64,000 nucleotides of DNA from Lewinellaceae bacterium (GTDB lineage: Bacteria; Bacteroidota; Bacteroidia; Chitinophagales; Saprospiraceae). Below the pieces are notes generated by a model. The model was not told the origin of the DNA. It was given only the letters and a program-made list of their open reading frames with translations, and did no database searches. Shown piece by piece: positions 62,942 through 64,000 of the stretch. Location: assembly GCA_020636355.1 (NCBI GenBank), contig JACJYB010000010.1, forward strand, positions 62,001 to 126,000. The letters run 5' to 3'. Made by a program: the position numbers and the translations under genes. How positions within the stretch are numbered: position 1 is the first letter of the stretch; every line of letters starts with the position of its first letter.

Positions 62942-64000
62942 TCATCGAGATTTCCCCCTCGGGCAGTCTGGTAAAATACAAATTGATTGTTCCAGTTAAG
63001 TTGGAAAAGTCCTGGCGATTTCCCTGAAGGAGCAAAAACCACTTCATCTCCGGTGTTTACATCGATAAATTTCCATTCACCGAGAGGTGAAAGTGTATTG
63101 GTTTCCTTATTATTCGGGTCGTATACAAGCACCTTTCCATCTTTTATGGAAAGCTCGACCACGTAATCGCCAATACCAGGCACCTGGCGATCCATTTGGT
63201 ACGAACCTGCCAGACGGTTCAGCTGCGCTTCGGTTAGTTGGGTGATTTCCACGATCCTTGGATTGCTGATACCCCATTGATAGTAGGCAGAAACAGACCG
63301 CATGATTTCATTCATAAGGTCGACACCCTGGTCGGCATTGGTCATTACAATTACACCATAACCCTGATGGACGGACGCCAGCATATTATTGGAAAATCCG
63401 GCATTCTTGCCACCATGGCCGAACAACAGAGAATCGCCATCCCAACGCAGGGCAGGTCCCAGCCCCCAATCGTTGAGGTGCTTGGTCAGCATCGTGCGAA
63501 TGGTCTCAGGTTTGAGTACTTCTCCTGTTGCCCCACCAGCAATGCGTTGTACGGCCAGACAATAACGGGACAGGTCGGCCGGGGTAGTCCATAATCCGGC
63601 AGCCGCTTTTTCAGGATAATTGTGCCAGAGCCCTTCAATCAATTCACCATTGCGATCATAAGCTGAACTTGCCTGCGGGTGTAAAGAAGCTATCAATGGC
63701 TGCGCATAGGTGCTGTTGTGCATGCCCAGCGGGCGTAAGATAGAATCGTCCAAAAATTGAGTAAACGGTAGTCCTGCGACATCTTCGACCATTTGCTGCA
63801 TAACCGAGTAGCCACCACCGGAATAGCGCCAACGACTCCCGGGCACCGTGTCCACAACAACCGGGGGTGTATTGCCCTGGCCATTCAGGACCTCGATCAA
63901 GGATGGCATGGTATCCGACTGGGCATACCCGGGAAAACCGTGTACCGTCATACCGGCGCTGTGCGTGAGGAGCAGTCTTAAGGTTACTTTTGACTGATCC
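62938..64000 (-). CDS. beta-lactamase-family serine hydrolase (5' end beyond window)
   Basis: Partial gene. The frame is open to the window edge and reads DQSKVTLRLLLTHSAGMTVHGFPGY before and across the ATG at 63951, a typical class C/PBP-like segment, so that ATG is internal. The catalytic SxxK motif lies beyond the window. Visible are WRYSGGGYSVMQQMVE with the family's Tyr motif, LRPLGMHNS, and HGGKNAGFSNNM as the third (HxG) motif, then a C-terminal lipocalin-like beta domain (about the last 110 residues). Members are periplasmic peptidases or esterases. It is coupled to the amidohydrolase gene by an ATGA overlap. Confidence 0.85.
   Translation of the reverse strand, partial: DQSKVTLRLLLTHSAGMTVHGFPGYAQSDTMPSLIEVLNGQGNTPPVVVDTVPGSRWRYSGGGYSVMQQMVEDVAGLPFTQFLDDSILRPLGMHNSTYAQPLIASLHPQASSAYDRNGELIEGLWHNYPEKAAAGLWTTPADLSRYCLAVQRIAGGATGEVLKPETIRTMLTKHLNDWGLGPALRWDGDSLLFGHGGKNAGFSNNMLASVHQGYGVIVMTNADQGVDLMNEIMRSVSAYYQWGISNPRIVEITQLTEAQLNRLAGSYQMDRQVPGIGDYVVELSIKDGKVLVYDPNNKETNTLSPLGEWKFIDVNTGDEVVFAPSGKSPGLFQLNWNNQFVFYQTARGGNLDE

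Overview
The window looks like chromosomal DNA of a free-living Bacteroidota, probably near the Saprospiraceae (lineage placement is inference). Clues are a type IX secretion C-terminal sorting domain on a giant Cys-rich repeat protein, many SPII/Sec/Tat-exported proteins, two VPS10/sortilin-like BNR proteins, a DUF5916 protein, MacB-type transporters split into separate ATPase and permease genes, few Shine-Dalgarno sites, and promoter candidates of the TTG-N19/20-TAnnTTTG type. Coding density is high. I saw no rRNA, tRNA, CRISPR array or transposase.

Bases 1-12151 form one co-directional block and are the most unusual part. Two membrane-anchored nSTAND-type NTPases (50-2266, 4260-6242) alternate with CHAT-like proteins: one complete (2447-4243) and the last 13 codons of a probable second one at the window edge (2-43). 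The complete CHAT-like domain keeps the His motif but has Asn where the protease Cys is expected. Both NTPases carry a single transmembrane helix followed by a predicted periplasmic C-terminal part. Downstream come two tandem kelch/FN3-like lipoproteins, an unknown exported protein, and an exported WD40 protein that resembles the detached C-terminal half of an nSTAND-WD40 fusion. I read this as a candidate trans-envelope STAND/CHAT signalling or conflict system; its function is inference.

Bases 12200-17098 hold an exported esterase, two FIST-domain sensory proteins, an SDR and a dienelactone hydrolase. Three 324-bp tandem intergenic repeats follow (17107-18046). Then come a sortilin-like protein, a CotH-like protein, an exported sugar isomerase-like TIM barrel, and a compact signalling operon (soluble histidine kinase, receiver, receiver-adenylate cyclase; 23929-26393).

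Bases 26724-37779 contain a two-fold secreted protein, a fused acyl-CoA synthetase/GNAT protein, small conserved hypotheticals (DUF502, GIY-YIG), a Tat-exported GMC oxidoreductase pair and a second sortilin-like gene on the minus strand. A 570-bp divergent spacer precedes the 1485-residue T9SS-exported repeat protein (38352-42809).

Bases 42874-47089 (minus) encode a periplasmic PaoABC-like molybdenum hydroxylase plus a translationally coupled small Cys-rich protein. Then follow an epimerase, an MlaEFD-like lipid transporter (48021-50640), a TonB-C-like protein, an SRPBCC protein and a Tat-exported class V aminotransferase. A four-gene MacAB-like efflux operon (minus, 53122-57652) has a nine-unit heptanucleotide array between two of its genes. 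A CHAD protein, a DUF5916 protein, and a coupled amidohydrolase/serine hydrolase pair, the latter cut by the window end, close the window.
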